Shown in pieces: positions 13,967 through 19,601 of a DNA stretch of 21,000 nt. How positions within the stretch are numbered: position 1 is the first letter of the stretch; every line of letters starts with the position of its first letter. The DNA comes from a virus: positions 1-21,000 of the IMG/VR virus record IMGVR_UViG_3300036791_000842; one strand, given 5' to 3'. The notes below the pieces were generated by a model that saw only the letters and a list, made by a program, of their open reading frames with translations, searched no databases and was not told the origin of the DNA. The position numbers and the translations under genes were made by a program.

Positions 13967-15762
13967 CAAAATCTTTCCTTGCGCACCCGCGACTGACGAT
14001 TGATCGTCGCCATGTGTTGGGAGAACGCGAACGATAGTACCGTGCCCATGTCTTGCGGCGGCCGATCGCCCTTGACGCTATCCCAAGTGATGTTGCGTGC
14101 CACCAGCATCGGCCGCCGCCATTCAATCCAAGCGTGATGGGCGAGCACCAATGCCGACACGAGGTCGTCGTTTTCGCCGGTATCCGGCCCAGCTCCGATC
14201 CAGCCGTCGTCTTCGACGATGGATTGCATTTGCGCTATCAGTCGCGGTGATCTTATTTCCAGCCGCCGCAGCATCAGACTGTCGCGCAGCTCACTGTATA
14301 CCTGATGTTTGTTGTCGCTGTTTGCTTTCCACGCAATCACATTCCCGGCTCCACCTAGCGTGTCAGGCCGTTTGTAAAGAAACCAGCGAACCGCGCCAAT
14401 CATGTTTAGGATATTTTCTGTGCCGGGCTCCCCTTGCAGAATGCCCCGCTCAGCAAGCTGACGAAGATTTCGTACTTCAGGTAAAACCGCCGCGCCAACT
14501 CCTGTCACTTCCAGGTTGGCTATATGGTCTCGATATGCGCCGGCCAAGTGCGCTAGAACCCAGGCTAACTGATACGTTAACGGACGATTGGACTGGAATT
14601 CTGCAACCTGAACCACCTTATCAGCGTAGCAACGCAAAACCTGAATGGCGTGGTCATCACTTTCGCCGCCACCGCCACCGGATGGATCGACACCAATGAC
14701 GTAAGCCCCGGCGGCCTCGGGCGGCTCCCAGACTTTGAGCATGGCGTCATCGGGCTTGCTCACCTGTTCGATCCGGCTGGCCAGAAACTTGTCGTCGAAA
14801 GTGTATTTGTAGCCCTTGTAAGGCGGCCCGACCGGCGATAGCAGCTCGGCAATTTCCAAGGTCCGTGCCGCCGGAAAGAAGCCGGAGCCGGAAGCAATGA
14901 AGCACTCGCGCTCGTGCCACGGGTAGTGGCGTAGCATGTATTCTTCGTGCTTGAACTCGCTCTCCCGCCGCCACCATGCGATCTGCTCCGGCCTGACGAT
15001 GACCTTGTAGTTTTCCTTGACGTATTTGGCGCGGTTGATCTCGTCGACCGTCAGCCGGCCGTCCCAGTAGATTTTATAGTCGGGATCGTCTTTCTGGATG
15101 GCGTAAGTCGGGTTGGCCCAGAACCCGATGAAGATGAACCGCATATGGCGGTCCACCTTGGCTTGCTGACAATGGTTGTAGAACCAGTTGAAGCCCGATG
15201 CAATGCTTTCCCAAATATAGAGCCGGTTGGGGTTTTGCCGCGCCAGCGAGGCTTTCAGGCTTTCGACACCGGCCAGCGATTTCCACTGCGCGCACTCAGT
15301 GGCGTGCATCATGTTCAGAGCACGAGACGCACCAAGGTCCGGATTGCTCGCGGCGGCCATGAGATCAATAACGCTGCGGTTGGCGAACGCCATCCCGGTA
15401 CGGTTATTCTGAATGAGTTTGTGTTCGGGGGATCGCCACTCAGCCGGTAGCGTCTCCAGTAGGCTGCCGAAAATTCGTCTAAGGCGTTCCAGATTGTCGG
15501 TACGGTCAGCAATGATTGCTCCTTGCACGCCCGGATTAGCCAACGCCCAGAACAATTCTATTACGCTGCAGACCGTGGTGATAGCCACTTGCCGGCACTT
15601 AAGCACCACGAACTCGTGAACACCCTCGTTGAGCCCGCGCGCCACCGCGTCGATGACAATGCGCTGCGACGGCCACGGCTCGATCCTAGCTCGGCCAAGC
15701 TCTTTTGTATCTATTTCAACGCTGGTCAGGAGGTCGTAAATTCCCTGGCGGATGGTCGGCAT
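13966..15762 (-). CDS. terL: Terminase large subunit (598 aa)
   Basis: This is the ATP-driven DNA packaging motor with a C-terminal nuclease. ATG 15762 is chosen because GGAGAG lies a few bases upstream. An ATG ten codons earlier has no site. The ATPase has a Walker A-like KCRQVAITT (residues 55-63, Ala where the family usually has Gly), followed by a Walker B-like LNMMHATE (149-156). The nuclease has VIGVDPSGGGGG with D359, LEVTG with E418, and ENDDLVSALVLA with D532/D533, giving the expected acidic triad. Length and order are normal. It overlaps the upstream gene by 47 bases and its stop overlaps the tiny membrane frame. Confidence 0.95.
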   Translation of the reverse strand: MPTIRQGIYDLLTSVEIDTKELGRARIEPWPSQRIVIDAVARGLNEGVHEFVVLKCRQVAITTVCSVIELFWALANPGVQGAIIADRTDNLERLRRIFGSLLETLPAEWRSPEHKLIQNNRTGMAFANRSVIDLMAAASNPDLGASRALNMMHATECAQWKSLAGVESLKASLARQNPNRLYIWESIASGFNWFYNHCQQAKVDRHMRFIFIGFWANPTYAIQKDDPDYKIYWDGRLTVDEINRAKYVKENYKVIVRPEQIAWWRRESEFKHEEYMLRHYPWHERECFIASGSGFFPAARTLEIAELLSPVGPPYKGYKYTFDDKFLASRIEQVSKPDDAMLKVWEPPEAAGAYVIGVDPSGGGGGESDDHAIQVLRCYADKVVQVAEFQSNRPLTYQLAWVLAHLAGAYRDHIANLEVTGVGAAVLPEVRNLRQLAERGILQGEPGTENILNMIGAVRWFLYKRPDTLGGAGNVIAWKANSDNKHQVYSELRDSLMLRRLEIRSPRLIAQMQSIVEDDGWIGAGPDTGENDDLVSALVLAHHAWIEWRRPMLVARNITWDSVKGDRPPQDMGTVLSFAFSQHMATINRQSRVRKERF

Positions 15763-16018
15763 GGTGCTCTCCGGGGCGCGGGAAGATACCATAACCGTCG
15801 CCGTCGCGGCGATGCCAGCGGCCGGACATAAAGCGCTGCGCGAACGCGGTAGCGGCTGGGGCGCTGCGCATCAGGGCGGCCAGTCGCTGGTCGACGATAG
15901 TCTCGATCGATCGGAGCAGTTCGGGATTGGGTTTGAGTTCGAGTTTGAGTTCGGGTTTGAGTTCGGATTTGGGTTTGGGTTTGGGTTTGGGTTTGGGTTT
16001 GGGTTTGAGCTTGGACAT
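15716..16018 (-). CDS. Lys-Pro repeat protein upstream of terminase (100 aa)
   Basis: ATG 16018 has GGGGGA upstream. The N-terminus is MSKLKPKPKPKPKPK and continues as degenerate Lys-Pro / Glu-Leu-Lys units to about residue 33, then an ordered part (LLRSIETIVDQRLAALMRSA, AFAQRFMSGRWHRRDGDG) and a Pro/His-rich end. The repeat DNA is a hexanucleotide run. It sits where a small terminase subunit is often found, but nothing seen here identifies it as one. The end overlaps the terminase by 47 bases. Confidence 0.6.
   Translation of the reverse strand: MSKLKPKPKPKPKPKPKSELKPELKLELKPNPELLRSIETIVDQRLAALMRSAPAATAFAQRFMSGRWHRRDGDGYGIFPRPGEHHADHPPGNLRPPDQR
15971..16006. repeat. Six tandem GGGTTT units
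   Basis: On the plus strand GGGTTT is repeated six times without interruption. Degenerate copies extend leftwards to about 15926. It encodes the Lys-Pro run on the minus strand. The G-rich strand could form a G-quadruplex, since it has more than four GGG tracts with three-base loops. Confidence 0.95.
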
Positions 16019-16040
16019 TTGCGGTCCCCCTGCAGAAATG

Positions 16041-16103
16041 CTATATATGGAACTTGTCTCCACATATGCGTACTGAGATTTGGGTTTGAACCGCCGGGTG
16101 CAA
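16041..16103 (-). CDS. Possible 20-codon TTG-start ORF
   Basis: TTG 16103 lies five bases after GAGGAGAGCAA-type sequence, the same ribosome-binding site used by many genes to the right. The product would be 20 residues (MHPAVQTQISVRICGDKFHI). It may be a leader peptide or the relic of a lost gene start. Confidence 0.2.
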   Translation of the reverse strand: MHPAVQTQISVRICGDKFHI

Positions 16104-16127
16104 GGTTGCTCTCCTCGCCCGGCGGTT
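16089..16127. other. 10-bp stem-loop with a ribosome-binding site in its loop
   Basis: The perfect inverted repeat AACCGCCGGG / CCCGGCGGTT has a 19-base loop. Read on the minus strand, the loop holds GAGGAGAGCAACCTTG. On the plus strand the stem is followed by TCTTTATT, which looks like a terminator, but no plus-strand gene reads into it. It lies 11 bases after the stop of the HTH protein gene. Confidence 0.6.
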
Positions 16128-16137
16128 TCTTTATTCG

Positions 16138-16410
16138 TCAGTCGTGGCCGGCATCCATTGCCGGGCACTCGCACCGATACTCCGCACAAGGGCCGACAAC
16201 GTAATTCCAATCAGCGTCGTGGTGCATCGCGCCAGTGTGCCCGCAGCGGACGCATCTGGGATATCGCAGTCGAGCGAAGTACCGCTGGTCGGCGATGATA
16301 CTCCTCACACGAGCTATGGAAAGTTTGTGTCGATCGGCGAGTGCTCGGTTTGTCTCTCCCCACTCGTGACACATAAAAATCCCGAGGTCGCGCTGTCGAT
16401 TTTCTTTCAT
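16138..16410 (-). CDS. HTH plus Cys-cluster protein (90 aa)
   Basis: The ATG overlaps the upstream stop (ATGA). Residues about 16-41 look like a helix-turn-helix (ETNRALADRHKLSIARVRSI). The C-terminal half carries C53, C56 (CVRCGH), H63/H64, C75, C80 and C82, a possible zinc site similar to the CxxCGH...C..C.C patterns of small zinc proteins. It could be a transcription regulator or a small terminase subunit, since HTH domains bind packaging sites and it lies two frames before the large terminase. Neither is shown. Confidence 0.7.
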   Translation of the reverse strand: MKENRQRDLGIFMCHEWGETNRALADRHKLSIARVRSIIADQRYFARLRYPRCVRCGHTGAMHHDADWNYVVGPCAEYRCECPAMDAGHD

Positions 16411-16673
16411 TTTACCCGCTTGGTCAGCTCGATCAGGCTGTCGGCGGCCTTGCGGGCCTCGTCGACACTGGCATTAATCACCCGCTCAATGTCGTCGCAA
16501 ATCACGTTGAGCCTTTTGACCTCGCCACGGATTTGTTCGACCAAGGCAGCGAGCGTCGGATCGCTCTTTGGCGCAAACTTGGCGATCTCGGGGTCGGATA
16601 GTGCACTCTCGAACCTTTTCAACCGCTCACCGGGGGATTGAACCGTACGCGGAAACTCCTCTTTTTCGTCCAT
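16407..16673 (-). CDS. Hypothetical helical protein (88 aa)
   Basis: It starts MDEKEEFPRTVQSPGERLKR with AAAGGAGAGC upstream. The start is five bases from the first base of the preceding TAA. The body is helical and charged (LAALVEQIRGEVKRLNVICD, RVINASVDEARKAADSLIEL), probably coiled-coil. A longer frame upstream lies inside the neighbouring gene and is not used. No family is recognised. Confidence 0.75.
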   Translation of the reverse strand: MDEKEEFPRTVQSPGERLKRFESALSDPEIAKFAPKSDPTLAALVEQIRGEVKRLNVICDDIERVINASVDEARKAADSLIELTKRVK

Positions 16674-16675
16674 CT

Positions 16676-16954
16676 TTAGCTCTCCTTTGTTGCTCCGAAG
16701 TTCGTCAGCCACCATCTGGCCTCTTCGAGTTGCTCCCTGGTCGGCGGCTCGAAGCGGATTTCCTCGCCGGCCTTCTTCTCCGCCTTGATGCGGCGCACGG
16801 CGCATATCGCACACAGCACCATGTCGATTTGCTTTGGGTTGCTGAAGGCGCGCCACACCGCACACTTGCAGTCGTGGCAGGCGTCGACAAAGCTTTCGGC
16901 CTTGGGTTCGCCCTCGGCGATCAGCATGCAAATTAGAATACTCTCTTCGCTCAT
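16676..16954 (-). CDS. Cys-rich hypothetical protein (92 aa)
   Basis: It starts MSEESILICMLIAEGEPKAE with AAGGGAGAGC upstream. Cysteines C26, C29 and C31 (CHDCKC) and C48/C51 (CAIC) could hold a metal. The end is helical (TREQLEEARWWLTNFG). It is the first gene leftwards of the AT-rich divergent spacer, so transcription of the packaging operon may begin just upstream. Confidence 0.75.
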   Translation of the reverse strand: MSEESILICMLIAEGEPKAESFVDACHDCKCAVWRAFSNPKQIDMVLCAICAVRRIKAEKKAGEEIRFEPPTREQLEEARWWLTNFGATKES

Positions 16955-17044
16955 GTTTTGCTCTCCCTTCGTTCTCTTTTTGCCTTAATTTAGTCAAAAT
17001 TTAAAAATTCCTTTTTTTTATTTTTTTTCTGATATTTTAGGCAC
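16955..17044. promoter_or_regulatory. AT-rich divergent intergenic spacer
   Basis: This 90-base spacer separates a minus-strand gene from the only plus-strand gene. It holds long A/T runs (for example eight T in a row) and contrasts with the GC-rich surroundings. It is the natural site for divergent promoters. A TTGACT is present on the minus strand, but no convincing matching -10 box was found. Confidence 0.4.
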
Positions 17045-17386
17045 ATGGCCGGATACAGTCCATCGCGTGGTTGGATCGGCACGCCCACCTATACGTCTTG
17101 GGCGCAGATGCTCAGTCGGTGTACCAATCCTAAATCCAGGGCGTTCAAATACTACGGCGGGCGCGGTATTGTTGTTTGGTCCCCATGGTGGTCTTTCGAA
17201 AATTTTCTGAAAGACATGGGGCCTAAACCAGCAGGTAGATCGCTCGATCGCATCAACAACGACGGCAATTACGAACCAAGAAATTGCCGTTGGGCAACAC
17301 CCCTGCAACAAGGCAGGAATAAACGCCAACGGCAAAAGGGGACGCCGTGGAGGAAGAAGAAGCGACTAACACCGCGTTTATCGTAG
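17045..17386 (+). CDS. HNH endonuclease (113 aa)
   Basis: This is a phage HNH-type protein, often a homing endonuclease or a cutter working with packaging. Features are [17 protein letters not shown] (13-29), [10 protein letters not shown] (35-44), [15 protein letters not shown] (48-62) and [20 protein letters not shown] (66-85), with a basic tail ([17 protein letters not shown]). It is the only gene on the plus strand, divergent from the gene at 16676 and overlapping the next minus gene tail-to-tail by nine bases. There is no clear ribosome-binding site. Opposite orientation and AT-rich flank suggest it was inserted as a mobile unit. Confidence 0.88.
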   Translation: MAGYSPSRGWIGTPTYTSWAQMLSRCTNPKSRAFKYYGGRGIVVWSPWWSFENFLKDMGPKPAGRSLDRINNDGNYEPRNCRWATPLQQGRNKRQRQKGTPWRKKKRLTPRLS

Positions 17387-17554
17387 CTCTCCCGCTCTCG
17401 TGAACGTGTCCCGCACCAGCTCGACCGCCGCCATTTCATGACGGTATCGGGTTGGATTGTCGACGCGGTCGGTTAGACCTTGGACCGCCAGTTCGATCAC
17501 CAGATCGAGCGCGGCGTCGATGTCGTCATTTTTGGTGGATTTGATCTTGAGCAT
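17378..17554 (-). CDS. Hypothetical protein, duplicated N-terminus (58 aa)
   Basis: The start is ATG 17554 with GTGGAG upstream. A GTG four codons earlier is less likely. The first 18 residues, [18 protein letters not shown], closely match those of the next gene upstream (47 of 54 bases identical). The rest is helical ([20 protein letters not shown]). It overlaps the upstream gene by 29 bases and the HNH gene by nine. Confidence 0.65.
   Translation of the reverse strand: MLKIKSTKNDDIDAALDLVIELAVQGLTDRVDNPTRYRHEMAAVELVRDTFTRAGELR
17498..17554 (-). repeat. Direct repeat copy B (gene 5' end)
   Basis: 47 of 54 compared bases match the copy at 17703-17759. Both copies hold a start codon and the first 18 or so codons of a gene. 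The changes are mostly single transitions. Confidence 0.85.
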
Positions 17555-17759
17555 TTTGGTCTCCACTTTTTAAGGTCTCGCTGAGCCTGTTGATTGTTCG
17601 TTGCTGCTCTTCTATTTGATCCAAGTAATTATTTCGTTGGATCAACAGGCGCTTGAGTAGCAACTTCAGCAACCTTTCGATGCCGTACTTGCTGATTAGC
17701 TCTTCCAAATCGAACCCGGCGTTGATGTCGTTATTTTTAGTGGGTTTGATCTTGAGCAT
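17526..17759 (-). CDS. Hypothetical coiled-coil protein (77 aa)
   Basis: It starts MLKIKPTKNNDINAGFDLEE with a weak GGAAA site, inside the last 23 bases of the preceding gene. The body is Leu/Lys/Gln-rich (YGIERLLKLLLKRLLIQRNN, QIEEQQRTINRLSETLKSG), consistent with a coiled coil. Its tail (NAQDQIHQK) is the out-of-frame reading of the repeated start of the next gene, and the tail of the gene before it has the same origin. Confidence 0.65.
   Translation of the reverse strand: MLKIKPTKNNDINAGFDLEELISKYGIERLLKLLLKRLLIQRNNYLDQIEEQQRTINRLSETLKSGDQNAQDQIHQK
17703..17759 (-). repeat. Direct repeat copy A (gene 5' end)
   Basis: Partner of the copy at 17498-17554. It encodes MLKIKPTKNNDINAGFDL. Confidence 0.85.
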
Positions 17760-17907
17760 TTGGGGTTTCCAGTGTATCGGGTGGACGTAGTGGCTTTATT
17801 TTGCGCCGTACATGGTCAAAGAATTCACGGCGTATCCATGCGTCGGCTGTCTTGTGGTTTTTGAACGGGCCGTAGATTTCGTGGTTTACTTCAACGATGC
17901 ACCACAT
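17737..17907 (-). CDS. Hypothetical protein (56 aa)
   Basis: It starts MWCIVEVNHEIYGPFKNHKT with AAGGAGAGCC upstream. A longer open frame upstream lacks a site. It looks like a compact alpha/beta fold (YGPFKNHKTADAWIRREFF) with a polar tail. It is the first gene downstream of the palindromic promoter-like site at 18023-18056, leaving a leader of about 115 bases. Confidence 0.65.
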   Translation of the reverse strand: MWCIVEVNHEIYGPFKNHKTADAWIRREFFDHVRRKIKPLRPPDTLETPNAQDQTH

Positions 17908-18022
17908 TTTGGCTCTCCTTGACTTTAAGTCCGTGGGTTGACATCCTTGAATGAGCGGCCTTTCCAACCGTCTCACAGAATGCCTTTCGGCTCGGACGCC
18001 CACGGTCACCCGATAGGTGTTA
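17908..18022 (-). other. Leader region
   Basis: 115 bases between the promoter-like palindrome and the first small gene. They hold the ribosome-binding site AAGGAGAG near 17915. No convincing gene is seen, only a weak 16-codon frame. Confidence 0.4.
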
Positions 18023-18056
18023 AAGATAATCCCTTGACAATCGCTGTCAAGGGATT
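18023..18056 (-). promoter_or_regulatory. Palindromic promoter/terminator-like site
   Basis: A 12-bp perfect stem (AATCCCTTGACA / TGTCAAGGGATT, 18028-18039 and 18045-18056) has a five-base loop. On the minus strand TTGACA (18050-18045) is followed after 16 bases by TATCTT (18028-18023), a plausible sigma70 promoter for the genes to the left. On the plus strand the stem is followed by TTTC after ATT, as in an intrinsic terminator. It begins three bases after the stop codon of the previous gene, so it may terminate one unit and start the next. Confidence 0.55.
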
Positions 18057-18059
18057 TTT

Positions 18060-18380
18060 CTATTGAAACAGCGCCATGAGTTCCGCATAGCGCGGGTTAG
18101 GATCGTGTGCGGTTTCGTGCTCATACTTCATATCGCCGCGAAAGATTGAAACCATGCCGTGACCGTGATCACGGGCGACATAGGTTCGCCCATCATCACC
18201 ATCGACGATCCGCATACGCCGCGCGAATGTGAGCTTCATTGGCGCGCCGGTCGTCACTCGCACCGCACGCTCGCCGCGCTTGGCGTCGATCTCAATGTGG
18301 AACGTGGCCTCGACGCGACGGGAGCCGCTAGGCCAATCCGCTATCTTCGCCGCCATGCGCGGGTTGCTATACTGGGTCAT
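18060..18380 (-). CDS. Hypothetical protein (106 aa)
   Basis: The start is ATG 18380 (MTQYSNPRMAAKIADWPSGS), 14 bases inside the end of the upstream gene. A longer frame from 18428 lies within that gene. The body is beta-like (VEATFHIEIDAKRGERAVRV, TFARRMRIVDGDDGRTYVAR) and ends NPRYAELMALFQ. There is no strong binding site, so translation is probably coupled. No family is recognised. Confidence 0.65.
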   Translation of the reverse strand: MTQYSNPRMAAKIADWPSGSRRVEATFHIEIDAKRGERAVRVTTGAPMKLTFARRMRIVDGDDGRTYVARDHGHGMVSIFRGDMKYEHETAHDPNPRYAELMALFQ

Positions 18381-18576
18381 GGTCGTACACCAAAAAGCGG
18401 TCAACGTAAGCGCGGATGCTGGCCGCAAGCGATGCGTCGTCTACGCCTTCGCTGATCTTGATGCGGCCAAAGTTGAACACTTTTGAAATGTCCATGATGT
18501 TAATCGGGACACCCGAACAACTGGCGCGGAAGGCGTTTTCGATGCGTCGGTCGATTAGCTTTTTACTGTTTGACAT
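18367..18576 (-). CDS. Hypothetical protein (69 aa)
   Basis: It starts MSNSKKLIDRRIENAFRASC with CGAGGAGAGCAAA upstream. The longer frame to 18666 would cross the hairpin element and is not used. Features are RIENAFRASCSGVPINIMDI (a possible helix and turn), FNFGRIKISEGV and a final helix (AASIRAYVDRFLV). It is preceded by hairpin copy 1. Confidence 0.7.
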   Translation of the reverse strand: MSNSKKLIDRRIENAFRASCSGVPINIMDISKVFNFGRIKISEGVDDASLAASIRAYVDRFLVYDHDPV

Positions 18577-18602
18577 TTTGCTCTCCTCGTTTCGCGTCTC
18601 GT

Positions 18603-18652
18603 ATGAACGCGGCAAAACGGCGAGTGTTTGCTCGCCGCTTCGCTCTCGTTCA
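18603..18652 (-). repeat. Stop-anchored hairpin element, copy 1
   Basis: Read on the minus strand, the element begins on the stop TGA of the 48-residue gene. It has the 5' arm TGAACGAGAGCGAAGC, a stem CGGCGAG / CTCGCCG and the 3' arm GTTTTGCCGCGTTCAT, then leads through ACGCGAAA to the next ribosome-binding site. The outer ends (TGAACG / CGTTCA) also pair. The stem differs from copies 2, 4 and 5 by matched changes on both arms. Confidence 0.9.
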
Positions 18653-18796
18653 ACGACCGCTGTCACATCGTTGAATACAGCCTTCGCCAGAACGGCATTC
18701 GGTCCAACAACATTTGGTGCCGTTGCCGCACGCGAAAGCTTGCGGAACGTTTGCCAGCATGATTGCCAGTACGATAAGGCTAATTGCGGTTTTCAT
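18650..18796 (-). CDS. Secreted cysteine-rich peptide (48 aa)
   Basis: ATG 18796 follows AGGAGAGCAGCAAA. The first 22 residues, MKTAISLIVLAIMLANVPQA then FA, are a classic signal peptide with an AxA cut site. The mature part is about 26 residues (CGNGTKCCWTECRSGEGCIQ then RCDSGR) with six Cys (C23, C29, C30, C34, C40, C44), which could form three disulfides. A lipoprotein reading (cut before C23) is possible, but the lipobox is poor. The stop lies in hairpin copy 1 and the gene follows copy 2. Export to the periplasm is inferred; the function is unknown. Confidence 0.75.
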   Translation of the reverse strand: MKTAISLIVLAIMLANVPQAFACGNGTKCCWTECRSGEGCIQRCDSGR

Positions 18797-18824
18797 TTTG
18801 CTGCTCTCCTATTCGCGTTTCCAC

Positions 18825-18875
18825 ATGAACGCGGCAAAACGGGGCGCAACGCGCGCCCCGCTTCGCTCTCGTTCA
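18825..18875 (-). repeat. Stop-anchored hairpin element, copy 2
   Basis: Same arms as copy 1. The stem is CGGGGCGC / GCGCCCCG (8 bp) with a five-base loop. It starts on the TGA of the 58-residue gene, and its tail leads to the secreted peptide gene through ACGCGAAT. Confidence 0.9.
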
Positions 18876-19049
18876 CTGTGTCTGCGGTTCAAACACGCCT
18901 ACAAGGCGTTCACTGAATAGTAATCGTTCATCGTAATTGCGGATCACATAGAGCGGGTTGAATTGATTGAGATTGAGCACAAGCATTGTGTGACCATCGC
19001 GGTTCGCGGCGCGTTGTGCTTCCGCGAATATCTGTTCTTTGCGTGTCAT
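18873..19049 (-). CDS. Hypothetical protein (58 aa)
   Basis: It starts MTRKEQIFAEAQRAANRDGH with AGAGGAGAGCAAA upstream. A longer frame to 19169 would cross the hairpin element. It looks like an N-terminal helix followed by beta strands (TMLVLNLNQFNPLYVIRNYD) and ends VGVFEPQTQ. The stop is part of hairpin copy 2. No family is recognised. Confidence 0.7.
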   Translation of the reverse strand: MTRKEQIFAEAQRAANRDGHTMLVLNLNQFNPLYVIRNYDERLLFSERLVGVFEPQTQ

Positions 19050-19065
19050 TATTTGCTCTCCTCTG

Positions 19066-19114
19066 ATGAACGCGGCAAAACGGCGGAGCTGCCCCGCCGC
19101 TTCGCTCTCGTTCA
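19066..19114 (-). repeat. Stop-anchored hairpin element, copy 3
   Basis: It has the same arms and the stem CGGCGG / CCGCCG. It begins on the stop of the 43-residue gene. This copy lacks the ACGCGAAA spacer and runs straight into AGAGGAGAGC. Confidence 0.9.
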
Positions 19115-19243
19115 CACTCCGAACCAAAGTTCGACAGCGGCGCGCCACCATCTGCGATGGTAACGCCAACTAGTTGGACCGGTACTTTCTGCGACGAAGT
19201 ACAGGCCGCTGTCGTCATCTTGCATGATGCAGGGGTAACGCAT
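19112..19243 (-). CDS. Small Trp/Arg-rich protein (43 aa)
   Basis: ATG 19243 follows GAGGAGGGCAAACAAA. The product is MRYPCIMQDDDSGLYFVAES followed by TGPTSWRYHRRWWRAAVELW and FGV. It has five Trp, two Tyr and an aromatic/basic second half. Its stop is the TGA at the start of hairpin copy 3, the same arrangement as its neighbours, which supports it as a real gene. Confidence 0.65.
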   Translation of the reverse strand: MRYPCIMQDDDSGLYFVAESTGPTSWRYHRRWWRAAVELWFGV

Positions 19244-19274
19244 TTTGTTTGCCCTCCTCTTTTCGCGTCTCCAC

Positions 19275-19297
19275 ATGAACGCGGCTTTCGCCCAGGT
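19275..19297 (-). repeat. Degenerate hairpin element (3' half only)
   Basis: Only the tail GCCGCGTTCATGTGGAGACG is kept, followed by ACGCGAAA-like spacer and ribosome-binding site. A short GGGCGAAAGCC hairpin replaces the usual stem, and the element does not begin on the upstream stop (TAA). Confidence 0.6.
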
Positions 19298-19299
19298 TG

Positions 19300-19566
19300 T
19301 TATGATTGCGGCGCTTTCCGCAACATACGTGTAACCGGGCTATCATGGGCCCCGATATATTGTGGCTTAATTTTCAAGGCGCGGTGATTGCGTACAAATG
19401 GCTTGGCGTGAGCGCGATAGACTTCAACGCCGCCCTTGTCGTCTGCATCGACAATATCGAGCACCACAAGCCCGCTATCGCGATTGACAAACAAGGCAAC
19501 AACACGGCCATCGTCTAGCGGGACGTTGTGGTGGACGATACGCTCGATGTATTCCTCGGTTTTCAT
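19300..19566 (-). CDS. Hypothetical protein (88 aa)
   Basis: It starts MKTEEYIERIVHHNVPLDDG with GTCGGAGAGCAAT upstream. It is beta-rich in the middle (RVVALFVNRDSGLVVLDIVD) and basic at the end (NHRALKIKPQYIGAHDSPVT). Its leader holds an 18-bp perfect palindrome. The function is unknown. Confidence 0.7.
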   Translation of the reverse strand: MKTEEYIERIVHHNVPLDDGRVVALFVNRDSGLVVLDIVDADDKGGVEVYRAHAKPFVRNHRALKIKPQYIGAHDSPVTRMLRKAPQS

Positions 19567-19577
19567 ATTGCTCTCCG

Positions 19578-19595
19578 ACGCCTCCTAGGAGGCGT
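19578..19595. other. 18-bp perfect palindrome before a start codon
   Basis: ACGCCTCCTAGGAGGCGT is its own reverse complement. It lies six bases after the preceding stop codon and contains AGGAGG, with a second site (GGAGAG) nearer the ATG. It may be an operator, or a hairpin that affects the next gene's translation. Confidence 0.6.
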
Positions 19596-19601
19596 TTCGC
19601 C

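Noticed and set aside
15926-16012. Telomere-like repeat
   Set aside because: The hexamers fall inside a coding frame with a good start site and there is no sign of a linear end here. It is best treated as a coding repeat.
16078-16130. tRNA-like segment (GGTTCAAACCC on the minus strand)
   Set aside because: No paired T-stem, anticodon arm or acceptor stem can be formed. The bases belong to the 10-bp hairpin.
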